Positions 35,187-48,500 are shown, counted from the stretch's first letter. The stretch: 57,600 nucleotides of DNA from Nephromyces sp. MM_2019 (GCA_015657535.1 JADHZB010001748.1:21082-78681); one strand, 5' to 3'. Program-made: numbers and translations. The notes: generated from the letters alone by a model not told the origin.

Positions 35187-36070
35187 ATGATTTATATCGG
35201 TATAGCGTCCTTAAAGGCTTTTCTTGTATGTTCGTCCGCTTTCAAGCTACGCTTGTTGGGCTCTAGTGGGAGGCTCATCTGGTTAGCAAGCGATGCGATC
35301 TTTGCCTATCGCTTTCACTTCTGGAAACGCAGTGCTTTGACTTCCTTTGCTTCTCATAAGGTACAGCATAACAAGCAGCAGCGTAGCATATTCATTTCAG
35401 CTGAAAAAGGAAGTTCAAGGCAGAGTGAAATGACGTACGCAAGCATAGCGATTAGTGTAGGATATCATCATGCCTAGCACACTAAATCTTCTCATCTTTA
35501 GGGATAAATTTCCAGCTTTAAAAACGGCGAGAATGCAGAACCTTCTTGTCTATTCACTGAAATCAAAGCAGAAATAAATGGCCTTTATGTAAGTCAGAAA
35601 AAAAATCCGTTCCTTACGCTGCGCAGTGAAGTATGCATGCTTGTTCAATGAATGCTACAGTCGATTTCTACGTAGTATGACTTGCGTCATTCAATCTAAC
35701 AAGGACTTGACACGCTATTTGTAATACCTTTAGGAAGTGTATGGTGCATATGTTCATAGGAGGACTGAGTGCTCCTAAAATATTTTGATGTTTTGTCTGC
35801 TCGAAGAAACAGGAAGATTTAAATATGATCTACTGACTGGCACTTATTCAGCTTAGCGACTCTGCGATTAAACAGGCTAGACTCATATATATGCGATAGG
35901 AAAAGTTCTTGGTCACCAAGCTTTTGCGTAGATCTTATTCGATGAGAATGTATTTTTTTATAAAAGGATATCAGATATACACCGGGATTTATTACGTGTC
36001 ACATCAACATTATAACCTGCTTGAAAGCTACGTATATCGAAGTGCCGATGCTGTTCTTGAAAAGGATTAG
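35187..36070 (+). CDS. 3-exon gene, unidentified, about 163 aa
   Basis: Exons 35187-35434, 35516-35588 and 35900-36070 join in phase (2, then 0) and end in TAG. The protein starts MIYIGIASLKAFLVCSSAFK, a hydrophobic stretch that could be a signal peptide or anchor. It continues with RFHFWKRSALTSFASHK, FKNGENAEPSCLFTEIKAEI and, in the last exon, EKFLVTKLLRRSYSMRMYFF and LLESYVYRSADAVLEKD. Donors are GTACGC and GTAAGT; acceptors are TTTCCAG and GCGATAG. A second plus frame overlaps the last exon (to 36209, FFTPWYEKSIKMEISQL) and may be an alternative 3' end. Family not recognised. Confidence 0.5.
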
Positions 36071-37053
36071 CCGCTCTCTTACCCTGCATTTACACACTTG
36101 TGCTATTGTGGAGGGTAGTAAATTCTTTACGCCATGGTATGAGAAGAGCATAAAAATGGAGATCTCGCAGTTAAATTCTACAAGAAAAATACTAGCGTCA
36201 TACGCATAGGTTGCGGCAATTGCAAAATGGCTCTGATATTGCATAATGATACGCAGTATTCAAACTTTCCGAAACTGCTCTAATAGTCCCCCAACCTATT
36301 GAAATCAGAAATTCTCCGCCCTCCCTGTTTTGACGCTGTGTCCTAGACGCGTAGCTACAAATCTTTCTCCTGGACAAACACGAAATATATCCTTTGTTCT
36401 AGCAAAAATGCTGAGCAAGGTTTTGAGAACGCGTTACTCTACCTCTACAAAACACTCCCACAGCTGAATAAGCTACTCTACTTCGATTCTGTATTTTGGG
36501 CGATTCTTCCTGATGCTACTTCATAGAGGAAGCAGCTTTTGTTGGGAAAAAAAAGTTGTAAAAATAAGTACATATATATAGCCTTTTTGTATTTACCATA
36601 TTAAAAAGATGACAAGCGTGCAGAGAGTATTAGCGTTTAAAGGTTTCCAACAGTAGTGTAAAATGTCGAGAGCAGGGAAAGTCGTGAAGTCCACTCAAAC
36701 ATTAACCTCTAAAAACAGGATAAGAATAATGGTATCAAGCAGTTGCCATGTAGCGCATATAGCTATACCTCGGGTACTGACCGCCATTCAGTCCCTATTT
36801 TTTTTGCCCGAAATTATCATTTTGACAAATATATATAACATTGGCCTTTTAAAGTACAAAATTGTGCCTGTGTTAACACTGAAGGCCGCCGATCTTTCGC
36901 CTTAGCACCTTTCCTATCTCATATTCCTCTACATCTCAGTGTACCCGTCGCTTCGTCAATATGGTCTATTCTCTTATACACCTTTGTAGATCTACCTCGT
37001 ATCCGCGTTCTACTGCCTTACTTCCAGTGTTAGCCTCAAGTTCGACTACTCAG
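36071..37053. other. mostly non-coding; possible first exon at 36663
   Basis: An ATG at 36663 opens MSRAGKVVKSTQTLTSKNRI followed by a possible GTATCA donor. It could be the first exon of the gene at 37.05-37.44 kb, but the phase does not match directly. A short intermediate reading (YPSLRQY, then LPRIRVLLPYF) at 36.94-37.04 kb would need introns of only 26-27 nt. Confidence 0.3.
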
Positions 37054-37436
37054 TCGCAAAGATTATGGAGCTCGCACTTTTCTTAGTTACGAAGACGAAG
37101 AACTCAAAAAGATGATCAGAGTCCTTGGAAATGGTATGACTGCCCGTGGGTTAAATTTTTAGGTGATATCAGCCTGCAAGAAGCTAGCTTTCATGAGTCG
37201 TTAAAAGATATTTTAATTATATGTCAGCAAGCTCTTTGCACAGGATATGCTTTTTTATAATATATATACAGAGGGAATTCCGCTGCAACTTTAGCTCACG
37301 GTATTGACGAGCAATGCTGATGTTTTACTAGTATTGGTACACAAACCTGCTGTGTTTTGCAGGCCAGCAGTCGCAGTATAGGTATTCCTACTTGCTACCG
37401 TATGTGCACGTGGTTCGCTGGATGCAAAGCATTTAA
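37054..37436 (+). CDS. 3' two exons of a small unidentified gene
   Basis: Exon 37054-37133 (RKDYGARTFLSYEDEELKKM, IRVLGN; acceptor CTACTCAG, donor GTATGA, out phase 1) joins in phase to 37363-37436 (acceptor TGTTTTGCAG; QQSQYRYSYLLPYVHVVRWM), ending TAA. Acidic helix plus aromatic tail; family not recognised. Upstream exons are uncertain, and a competing plus frame (ending LVTKTKNSKR) overlaps the first exon. Confidence 0.45.
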
Positions 37437-38819
37437 GCACATAATGGCTATGAGGATGCATGTTATGACGTAGGGGTACAACCAAGTTACAGATGCTCCC
37501 TGTGGGATGTGCCCCATGTGCGCCAATGCTTGAGCTAGTCTCGCTGGATGTACCATTTCCCGCAACTGCATACACAAAATATCCTTGAACAAATTAAAGT
37601 CTAGCTTTCAGCCCGATGTTCCCAAAATTCATTCACTATATTTTTCCTGTTTTGAGCAATATTTTTTCGTTTAATAAATGATGTAAGTTCAATGAATAAT
37701 ATTGAGTTTAATGAAAATGGGTCAGTTTGACTGATATTCCCCAGTGTAGCTAATGTTTCCACAACTTAATGAGAAATCTCCAATTTAACTGCTGTTTCCC
37801 CAATTCGATGGGAAATCGCCAGTTCAACCGACTTTTCTCAGTCTATTAATGGTCTGACACACACTGTTTCGCAAGTATCGGCAGAAAATGCCTATCATAC
37901 TACCACTTTCCCTGTTGCCTATTTATGCCTTTTCTACGCGTTTATCCCTTCTGCTAAAACATTGGAATATAACAGTCCATGCATTTATACTGGCGGCTCC
38001 CCACCATTTTAAAGAAACAAAGCATGAGTATTGAACACTTTTACTCTTTTTTAGTTCCAGAGGTACGGAGAAGCTAGAAACAAATACATCTCTTCTCAGT
38101 AGCTCAATTGCTTTTTATTTTAAAGCTGCGGTGCTATGCTATATATAATGTGATAGGCTACAAATATACTATGCAATACTATCAAATATATATTTAGTAT
38201 GCATACCGGCATAAAAGCAGTTTTGACCCAAAATTTCTTTCAATACGCAGTGGCAACTGGAATAGCTGGTACTGAACCCTGGCAGTGTCACGGGGCTCTT
38301 AGGTTGAAGAGATGAGATATTTCAGAAGCTGTTTAACTAGAGGATGAAAAATTATAATTTTCATCACATTTTCCCTTCTATACCAGGAGCAGCTCGGTTC
38401 TTCTTCTTAAATTATAAGAGCTAGAATCCAGCCCAAGCAGGTCCCTCTAAGAGACTCGCCGCAGGCCATTGCTATAGATGTAGTTACCACAGAAAAAATT
38501 CGTATTCTGCTATATTTTTTTTTTTCAGGACTAAGCTCAAAACAAAAAGTCATTTAAGCTTAAGATAATGGTTTCCTCCAATTGGACTAGATTCTAACAT
38601 TTCTCATAATAAAACAGTGTGTTGCCGTAGTACCAGCCAAAGAGCACGATAGTACACGGGAGAATTCAATTATATATAAGGATGTATAATCATTATATAT
38701 CCTCTTATATTGTTTGGTGATATGCAGCTATTGTAATGCTATAAATACCTGCATAAATTTGATAGTTTGTGCATTATATAAGTAGGCAAAAAAACTGTTG
38801 AAAACACTTTTCTTTTGAC
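37437..38819. repeat. AT-rich spacer with a degenerate repeat at about 37.64-37.87 kb
   Basis: Several loose copies of a unit near 35 nt containing TTCCCCAATTCGATGGGAAA and CAGTTCAAC. The remainder is AT-rich with TATATA runs. A minus-strand frame at 37291-37575 overlaps the plus gene exon and was not accepted. Confidence 0.4.
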
Positions 38820-40715
38820 ATGCGCATGGAAGAAAAGCGAAAAGCTCTAGGAGAAACCTTTTATCAGGAGGTTGCAGGTTACTCATACTACATAAGCCGA
38901 ATGCTTGCTCGGTCCCATGCAGTTAGCTACTAATTATTCTAGAGCATTCCCATATATATACCGCAGTTGCGTACCAATGGTGGATTTAATCGGAGAAAAT
39001 CTCATTGAAATTTCCTGAGCTCCGACTTCTGCGTACACAGCGTTAAAACTGCTTGCGCTATAATGTCTTTTTTTTGGCAGCCGGGCCTCAAAGATGTGTT
39101 AACTTTTTTCCTAAATTAAATATATATATAACTTTTGAATTTTCATAGAAGCCAGTAAGTATCTTTTACAAGTGTTGGTTTAAAATTAATTTTTTGTGGC
39201 TACATATGAGCTTCTGAGAAGATAGAAGTGCCAGTGCTATCCTGCTCCAGTCATTTTCTAAGTCTGTGTTTGCCACATTCACAAACTCTTTACTGGGTTA
39301 TGTATAGATTCTATGCTATAACTTGCCCGTATTTCACTGACTTTGAAGCGAAACTTTCCCAGAAGATGAATTCATGTATTTTGCGCAATAATCGCCTGGT
39401 TCCAAGGAGCGTGCAGTACAGAGGAGATGCCTGCACAGAAGACGACAGACCTTTGCTAATATCCTTAAAGGGGACTAATAAGAGCGCAAATCGTTTTGTG
39501 TTAAGCTTAGCTGATGTCGGTTAGTGCCCTCTATGATGTAGCAAATTCTACTAGAGTGTGCGAGCCGCTCAGTACTTGCCCAAGTGTGTTGATTTAGCTG
39601 CTAATTTTTCAAGATATGCGACATACATACGCATAGAGAAACTAGCTTTTGGCGACGTAGCTAGTGAGATAGCTATATACATATAGATAGTGATACAGCT
39701 CTATATATATCTGCCGAGAAAGTTCTAATTGATGTGTAACGTATATTATTGGAAAGTCTGCCTATTTCTTTGCTTCGGGTGATAATTTTAAGAGGTGGTA
39801 GCTAGGATGAAATTGCTGCCTCATTCCTTTAGTCAGATGCACAAAAGTAACTTGATGAATTGCGCTACAAAATGTATGCCTACATATATAATGTGTCTCT
39901 ATATATAAGCACACACACATATGCATCTATTTACACCTAGTATCTAACTTCAAATTGATGCCTTTGCCGTGACTCCTGGTGGTTCTTTCACCACCTTTTA
40001 TAAACTGGGTACAATCCAAATCTTCCGTAGTAAGATTCTTTGTGATACTCCCATATCGCGAGATCAGATGTTTCCAAGCGTGCTGTAAAGCCAGTAATGC
40101 TAGCAGCTACAAGAGGTGAGTTTCACTGCATTAGGCTGTCTACGTTTTAAAAAGTGAGTTTCAGGCATTATACAAGTTAGACACATTATTAGTGAATATT
40201 AGCGACTTGAGATTTGCTAAAGCTCACTTTAGCTAATCTCAAGGAAAAATAGTGGGAAATCACTCGTTCGCTGAAAAGCACTCATTTTGCTCTAAGATTG
40301 GTAGAATGTGTGCACTCTCTCTCCATGCTTTAGGTAGCAATAAATACACAGGCCAGAGTTTGTGTGTGCATTAGAAGGATGAGTCCGCACACATGAGGAA
40401 GTTGTGGTAGTAAACGTTAAGTGCAGTGAAACTAGGCGACACTAGGCTACATGAGAATAAATACCACGTGTGTGTGTGGGTGTATCTTTGTGCGTGTGCG
40501 TATATCTCTCCGTGTATATCTCTCTCTGTATATGTTTCTCTGGGAATATCGCTCTCTGTGTGCGCTTTTGCTTCTTGTGAGGCGCAACTACAGCATGTAG
40601 ATTTCAAGTACTACCTCAAATCACTCGAGGCAGCAGTTATAGAGATGCATGGTTCCGCTCCATGAGACCCCATCTGCTATCAGACAGATTCTATCCCGGC
40701 CTTTCCTACCTCTAA
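38820..40715 (+). CDS. small 3-exon gene, unidentified, about 130 aa
   Basis: Exons 38820-38921 (ATG; MRMEEKRKALGETFYQEVAG), 39363-39519 (acceptor TTTCCCAG; NNRLVPRSVQYRGDACTEDD, then LISLKGTNKSANRFVLSLAD) and 40582-40715 (acceptor CTTGTGAG; VLPQITRGSSYRDAWFRSM, ends YPGLSYL and TAA). Phases are 0 then 1 and match. Both donors are of GTTAGC/GTTAGT type, weaker than usual here but alike. No signal peptide or membrane segment is obvious, and the middle is basic. The second exon is the best-supported part. A second frame is open in the last exon (VDFKYYLKSLEAAVIEMHG) but does not match the incoming phase. Family not recognised. Confidence 0.5.
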
Positions 40716-42515
40716 AAAGCCCTAGTATTATTTTAAATGAGCTTAGCTCAACATCAAGGCCTCACAGGTGCACAGACAAGAAACAAACATGCTTAAGCTT
40801 TCACGACTCAGCTGCATAGAGAAGCTATTTTACCTTCACGTTTACAAAGTATAGAAGAAGTATTGAGCTTGCTGCAGCTACTAGATGCACTGTGACTTTT
40901 CCTCTTTATTGAGAAGTCGCATTTTGATTACTCTCAATATCTGTGGTTCCTGAAAAATATCTGGCTTGCTGATTTTTGTTGGAGGGCTATACCGTGGAAT
41001 TAGCTGCTTCGCTTAAGGGGGGAGCATAGTGAGGCAGGGGCGGATTTGCTAAGAAGGAACTCTCCCTTTAGAGGGGGAAAAAACGGAATCAAAACGAGGC
41101 GTGTGTGCAGAATTGAATAGGACAGAGCTGGTGAGGAAACGTAGAGAGTGAGAGGCGCTCTGCCGCTTACTCTTTATTTTGAGGGAATTGGCTTCTTTTG
41201 GGAGATTAAAAGGAGGATGTATAAGCTTATGTCGCTGTTGCCCCTTAAGCGTGCGTTTTGGATGATTTCTGTGCTGTTATGGGGTGGCGCTTCACTGGAA
41301 ATTTGGGATGAAATTCCATCAAACATTGATTCGTAGAGGCAGAAAACGTGTATGTGTGTGGGTGGGTATGCATTGGTATGTGTGTTGATGTGTGCTGGTG
41401 TGTGTGTGTATTTGCCTGAACCACCATTGAATAAGTGGAACAAAGATGGGGTTGAGGGAGAAAAAAGTGAATTGTGGAGTAGGATACTAGAGGTTTCTGG
41501 GAAAGTAAAATGAGGAGGGAACAATGGTGAAAATGTGAAGGGTGTGTGAGAAATTAGAATGAAAAGGCTAGGAAAGCAGACAGAACAGACTATGAAAGAA
41601 GAGTAAAAAAGCTGAGAAAGGAGAGTGAAAAGAATACGAAAGCAGAATGAAAAGGGAAATCACCCCATTTTAAGCGTAAACAACACAGCTAACGCATGAG
41701 ACTAATCAAAGAGTATGTTGTCGGGTATACCAAGCTTTCCTTAGTATTCAAAGCATTGTAGATGCTTTTCTGCATCCACATAAGGTGTTAGTAAAAGATG
41801 TAGCCTTCTTTATAAATACAGTTGGACGCATTGGGAAAGTTGAGCTTTGAGTGTTTCGCTAAAGTGTAGTGTGTGTATGGTATGTGGTAACTACATCTTA
41901 TGATGGTGGAAGGCAGTAAGTTTTGAAAGATTTTTAAAAGAATTTTCCGGAGAGAAGTTTTGGTGTATGATGATGCATAGTCTCTCCTGCAAAGTAAGTT
42001 AGGAAGATGAAACAACCGTGCATGTTTGTGTGTGAGCGAGTGTGAGTGTGTGCGAGTGTGTGTGTTTCCGTGTGTGATTTTTGTGCTGATGAATAATTTC
42101 TTTCCGTAGCGTGATAGCTAAATAGTATCTTTTTCTTGCTTTGACACTTTGATTCTTTTTCGTGTATTGGCGATGAGTTTTAATACGGTCATGTGTGCTA
42201 TTTCATCCTTACCCAGCCTGCCTTCTCTCCATTACTGCATCTCACCTCCTCCCACCTCCTAAAAGTTGTATTATGTCTCCCAGTATGTGTGTGTGGATTC
42301 CCTGCACCTCCCACCCGACAGGTCGTAGAAGATTTTTCTCTGTGTTTTATATGTTCCGCCTCCACCACAACTTGTACATATCTCCCACTGTGTGTGGCAT
42401 ACCTTCTACCACCTCATACGTGACTTCCACTCTGTTTGTGTGGCATGCCTCCTCGCACCTTCAACTACCTCTGATGCTTAACCTACTGTGTGTGCGTAGA
42501 CCACAAATACTCCCA
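40716..42515. other. intergenic or 5' region of pantothenate kinase; no gene accepted
   Basis: Includes a G/A-rich stretch (41.0-41.66 kb) followed by TG-rich DNA around 42.0 kb. A 62-codon plus frame at 41148-41336 lacks splice support. The TG-rich, plus-sense composition just before 42.5 kb would suit a 5' UTR intron of the kinase gene. Confidence 0.35.
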
Positions 42516-45500
42516 ATGTCTCTTGTTGAGGACTACTCCTCTGTGATACTAAGGGGTGGCTCAAGATGTGCTTTGGATATCGGGGGGACGCTGGCTAAGA
42601 TCGTTTACGTACGTAAAGATGCAGGTAATTCTGATGCTTTTGTAGAAAAATGAGCGTATGTACAGCAGAGTAGAGAGCTTAGTGTGTGTGTTGGTGCGTG
42701 TAGGTGTGGGTGTGCGTGTGTGTGGGTGTGGTGATGTGGAATACTGTGTGCAGATGCAGTGAGGAGAGGCGTTTCTATTAAGAAAGACAAGACGCACAAC
42801 CACGTGACTGTTCCCCATAGTAGCATCAATTGAGTGTGTATCTCTAAGTTGAAATTTACGTTGTATTTGTGTTTTGTGTTTTGTGTGTGGTAAAGCCTTG
42901 GAGTTTGCAATTTGTTTACCTCTATGAGTTTGCATCCTGGTGTGTATATTTGTGAACGCACCTTTGTGTCTGTATGAGTGCACCCCTCTGCTGTGCGTCT
43001 CTCCTATACCTCCTATAGTGTGTAAAATGATTTCTCTTGTATGTATGAGTCCAGTTTTTTGAGCCTTAAGTTTGCATTTAACTGTGTGTGCGTGCAAGAG
43101 CCTATATCTTCCTAGTATGCATCATTAAGAATCATCAAAAAACCCTGCAAATTTTGTGCTATTAGGGGAGAGTTTGTCGCCAGATGAAGCCTCTACGTTA
43201 GATGATAATAGTGGGCTTTTCGTAGTCCCTAGCATACCGGGTAAATTCAAGCTCTTCTTGTGATGAGGAGGGAGGAGGTAGATGCGTGTGTGCTTGAAAG
43301 TGAAGTTTTGATAGGATATGCCATTGTAAATTTGCTTATAGTAGTTGCTGCATGGCTCTGTTGAGGAAGATTGATTGATGAAGTAGTTTAAAATGCAATC
43401 CTCCGTGTGTGGCTGGGTTTTTTTCTTCCTTTTTAGGGGTTTGGGCATGTGTGTTTCTTGTGCTTGTATTTTCCTATGTGTGTGTCTCATGAGCTCCTAT
43501 GTTACTCCTTGAATAGTTATATGTACTCACCTACTACGTAAGAGAAAGAAGTGGTGCACCTTCACGCACGCAAACTTGTACACCTTCACGCCCATAAAGT
43601 TGTGCACTTTCACACACACTTCTGCAAGTCGCACACACGCATAAAAACTTATCTACTTCCATGCACACACATGCAACACCACCACTACGCACGAAATCGA
43701 TGCACACATCCAAGCCTGCCTGTATGTTCCTGGGGCTTGCTACACTAACGCATACACGCATGCTATTCAGTGTACAATCCCTGTATAGTACTAGCCTTTG
43801 CATATACTTTGTTCCTCCCATATTTTGTCTTCAAAGTAGGAAAAGAGAAACATCTTCACTTCAAGTATTTCTACTCCCGTAATCTTCATCAGCTGGCAAA
43901 GTTTATGTATGGTAAGCTTATTGAATGCGTTATGAGCTTCATTATGTGTGTGTGTCTATCTGACTATATGTGGGTCAAGCTAATGGAGGGAATTGCTTTG
44001 TGTGTCTCTTGCTTTTTCATTATGCTTTCTGGGGCTTAATGAGAGGTAAAACTTTAGAATTTTTCGGTTCGTGTGTTGTGTGCTGTTTGCCTTACGTAGT
44101 GAGGTTTATATATGTATATATACGTGTGTGTGTTTGTGTGCTGGACTTGCCTATCGAGCTTTAGGTGTGTATGTTTTTTCCTTGGCCAGCCTTTTCTTCT
44201 TCAACAAACTGGAGACGATATAAAAGTGATTACTGTGGCTTTCTCCTGCTTTTATATAAGTGTATCCAAGGTTTTTTGAGTGTACATACACCTCCTTTTC
44301 CACTCCCAGAAAACAATTTGTTCCTGGAAGATGGTGCTTTGCACGTCACTGGAGGAGGAGCGTATAAATACGCTGATTACATAACGAGGCACCTAAAAGT
44401 TCATCTGAAGAAGGAGGATGAGATTCAGAGTACTATGAGAGGGTTACACTTTGTTCTCTCATTGAAGGATAGTGTGCTTCGCTTCGATGAGGAGTCTGGG
44501 CAGAGAGTTCCTGTAGATTTGGCAAGTTTTGATGCTTTTTGGTGTGCAAGAAGCAGCCGTTGGAAGTTCTATGTGTGTATGTGTGGGATTTGAAATACAT
44601 TGCATTTATTGGAAATGGTGTATGTATGTGTGTGTCTGTGACTGTCATCTGTGACTCATGTGTGAATGGCATGTGTGCGATTCAATACCTGTAATTGACT
44701 TGTGTGTGGCTCATGTGTCTAAATCACTTGCGTGTTACTCATATGTGAATCCTATGGGTGTGTCTTGTGTGTGTGACCTATGCGTATGTGCGTACATGTG
44801 ACTCGCATGAGTGTGTTGATCCAAAGTGTGTAGCTCCAATGTGTGTGTTTTCCTAGCAGATTTTTAGCAGCCTTGAAGGGGATATATCATGAATGCGCGA
44901 TTGCATGACTACAGAAACACATAACATCAGAGCTTCGCGCCTAAAATCAGTAGAGATTCACTCGTTCGCATAAAAATCCACATGTATACACCTGCACAAA
45001 GGACGCTTCACACACATATACAACAGATACCCATACAAACTGCTACAACCCCCTTTTTATCTTTTTTTTTTCATCTTCTTTGAGAGTGCGAAGAAGAGGG
45101 TTGTTCGAAATTTTTTCTCAACGAATATCTTCAGCAAAATATCTTTTTTGTCCCTGTTCATAGGCCCCCCATGTATACCCTTTTCTCCTTGTAAATATCG
45201 GATCTGGAGTGTCGATTATGAGGGTGTGTATTAAATCTTCAACGGTTTCTTTCTGTTTCTTTTGTATTTTTGATGAATTTTTTTGCTTCTTTTCTTCGGT
45301 TTTTGGCGATTCTTCTTCCTATTCTTGAGGTGTACTTACAGCCATGCATCTTGGCGTAAATGTTATACTCGTGTATGAATCATCTTCATGGGGTTCTAGT
45401 TGTGTGTTAGGGTTACGCTCTTTTTTTAGCTTTAAATTGAGTGAAAGGTGTGAATTTTTTTCTGCTGATGTGTGGTTGTTGGGTGTTATGTTTTAATAAG

Positions 45501-48500
45501 AGTGGAAATCTGGGTTTTTGTCTCTGTGGGTGTATGCGGGGGTGTGTGTGTGTGTATGTGTGTGTGTCTGTGTGAAGGTGTATGTATGTGTGTGTGGATT
45601 CGAGTGCGAATATATTTGTGGATATGTGTTCAAATGTGTGCGTGGGGGTGTGTCTGGATATGTGTGCGTTCATTTACATGGTGACAAAGACGATATCTTT
45701 GCAGGCAAATGGGCCAGAAGATTTCTTAAGAGTAACTGGGACTTGTGTAGGAGGAGGTAAGTTGGCTTGCATTTGATATGCAGAGAGTTTGCGTGTATGT
45801 TGGGGATTTATGTAGTTTGTCTAAGTGAATTTCGGTGCCAGTAGCTGTGTGTATGTGTGCGCGTATGGATGTGGGTGTGCGTGCTTGCGAAAGTGTCTCC
45901 TCAGGTATGCATATATGACCGTGTGTGCGAATGCATACTGTTCTCTGTGTGAGGACATTGGTTTTTCTTACTTTTTGTGTTAGCATGCAAGAGTGAGCGT
46001 GTGCGGGCTTGTGTACCTTTTTATATTTGAGAGTATGCCAGTGTGTGTGTTCGTTTGTCTAAACGCTATTATTATCGTCTTATGATTTACTTCACAAGTC
46101 CTGAATGTGTGTGAGTAGATGTCAGCCTAAAATACTATTAAAATAAGGGGAATGTATGTTTCACCACTTCTAGATCTTTATTTTAATGTATAACTTCATG
46201 ATGTACTCTTTATCATCCTCATCATCTTCATCTTCATCTTCATTATCTTTATCTTTTTTATCTTCTTCATTTTCATCATCTTTATCTTCATCTTCATGTT
46301 TTATTTCCTTTTGGGCTACTGAGCAGAGTATGTGTTGGGCTTTGTGTTTGAAGTGTAAGGTATATAGAGAGGAAGGATTTTGTACTTTTCCAACAGGAAG
46401 AAACTGTATGTACACTGATCATCTCACTATTTGTGTCTTTAGGAACTGTCTTAGGGCTTGCAAGGCTAATATTTGGAGCTAAAACCTTTCGAGAGGTTGT
46501 GCAGCTCTCTGAGAAAGGTGAGACATTCTGCATAGTATGAAGCTTGTGTGTGTGTTTTTTTCTTCACCTCGTTAATTGTGCATTGTGATCATTAGGCTCT
46601 TGCAATGAATCATGCTTAATGTGCTGTTGAGTCCTAGCATGTGTGTGTGTGGGTATGTGGGTATGTGGGTATATGGGTGTGTGTGCAGGTATGCGTTTAT
46701 ATCTGTATGTGATAAGACGTAGATTTGCGGCTTGAAATTTTACCTCTAGGCGTGTTTTGCGTTAGATGCTCCCTAACATACTTATGGTATGGTTTTCTTA
46801 GTGTGTGTGTCTATGTGTATGTATTTATGTTTGTCTGTGTGTGTGTGTATATTTATGTGTGTCTGTGTGTGTGAATTTGTGTCTGTGTATGTATGTCTGT
46901 GTGTNNNNNNNNNNNNNNNNNNNNNNNNNNNNNNNNNNNNNNNNNNNNNNNNNNTGTGTGTGTGTATATATGTGTGTATATATGTGTGTGTATATATGTG
47001 TGTGTCTGTGTGTACTTCTGTTTATCTTGTCCTTATATTGATAAAACCTGCCTGTGTGCTTGCAGGTACAGAAATACTTGACCTCAATGTGGGAGATCTC
47101 TTTGGAGAGCCTGGAACCCCCCTCCTACCTAAGGAAACTCTGGCTAGCAGGTAGTTTTTCAATATAAAATGAGGGTGGATAATGTGTGTGAGTGTGTCTG
47201 TGTGAGTGCATGTTTGTGAGTTTGTATGAGTGTGTGTATCCTTGCCTCCTTGTGTGTTTATGTATCTGTTTTGCGTGTGTGTGTCTTCGTAAACTGTTTC
47301 TTCTATTTTGAGCGGACCCTTGAAGGTTGAAGTGTAGGTGTGCGTCTTGAAAGGGTGTTGGGGGTAGTTTATGCTGGAATTTGATGTTTCTTTTGCTTGC
47401 TGTATGTACACTGCTATTTTGAAGTTTTTTCTTTGATCAGCTTTGGGGCGCTATATCTCATGAGTCTGAAGGATAAGAACGCTGCTAATGAAAAGTTCGT
47501 CTCGTAAGTGTTCAACATCTGGCTGTGCGCATGTCTGTGATGAGGTGTCCGTGTTTGTGATTGCGTGTATGTGTGTGTGATGAAATCTGTGTGTATGTGT
47601 ATGAAGAGTTCTGTGCATGTGTATGAAGAGGTGTATTTGTGTGTGCATGATGAAGTGCGTGTGTGGGTGGTTAGATCTATGTGTGCGTGTGTGATTAGAT
47701 GCAAATCTGCCTATGCGTTATTAAATGTCTTTGCCTGTATGCAATCTTGTGAGATCATGAGTGCACACGATGTATCATAGTAGACATGCCTGTGCTGGTG
47801 CAGTCTTCTTGTGTCTAAGCTTGTGTGTGATATTTTTTGTGTGTTCGCTGCTGTGATTCTTCAGAAAGGAAGATATAGCGAGAAGCCTTATTCATATGGT
47901 CTCTTATAACATCGGATATCTTGCTTACCTCGTGGGTACCATACAGAACGTGCATAGGTAAGAAGAACGCTCAGCAGGGCTCATAACTCGCGACACATAC
48001 ACTTCTTGAGGATGCTAGATTCATAGGCTATGTATGGGATATGAGCTTAACTACTAAGAAGGAACAGCTTTATCCCTTAATGCATGTATGGCTAGCGATT
48101 TTACGCTTTGAAGTTTCTACTGTATAGCAGAGTGTACGTACACACCGCTAGCCTACTTTTTCTTTTACTCTTTTCATGCGTTTGACGTTTATTTTGGGTA
48201 GCAACTTGTAGTGTGTGTTCAGGCACTCATCTCATTTATAGAGGCTTGCACACGCACTGCCGCAGACGCACACACGGGGAAACGCACACATGCGAAGAAA
48301 CACACAGGCAGAGAAGAGACACAGATATACACACCCAGAGACGCTCACGCACACACTTCAACTATTTCTCAGGATATTTTTCACTGGAAAGTACATTAGC
48401 AACCACAGCTTTACCATGCAGTCTATAACGAAGGGTGTAAACTTCTATAGTAGCTCATACTATAAGAGGGTGCACTCAACTCCCCACCTAGTAACGGCAG

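Noticed and set aside
42561..43490. Minus-strand frames of 118-178 codons antisense to pantothenate kinase
   Set aside because: They cover real plus-strand exons (42516-42624, 43130-43240) and TG-rich intron. Their His/Thr-rich peptides come from CA repeats.
46170..46482. Asp/Glu-rich minus-strand and Ser-rich plus-strand frames
   Set aside because: Translation of a TCT/TCA repeat within a pantothenate kinase intron. The plus-strand frame happens to include the real exon 46443-46517.
46789..47154. Cys/Val-rich plus-strand frame across the N gap
   Set aside because: TG-repeat translation. Only the last part (47066-47150) is a real exon.
47022..47704. Minus-strand Thr/His-rich frames
   Set aside because: Antisense to pantothenate kinase exons and TG introns.
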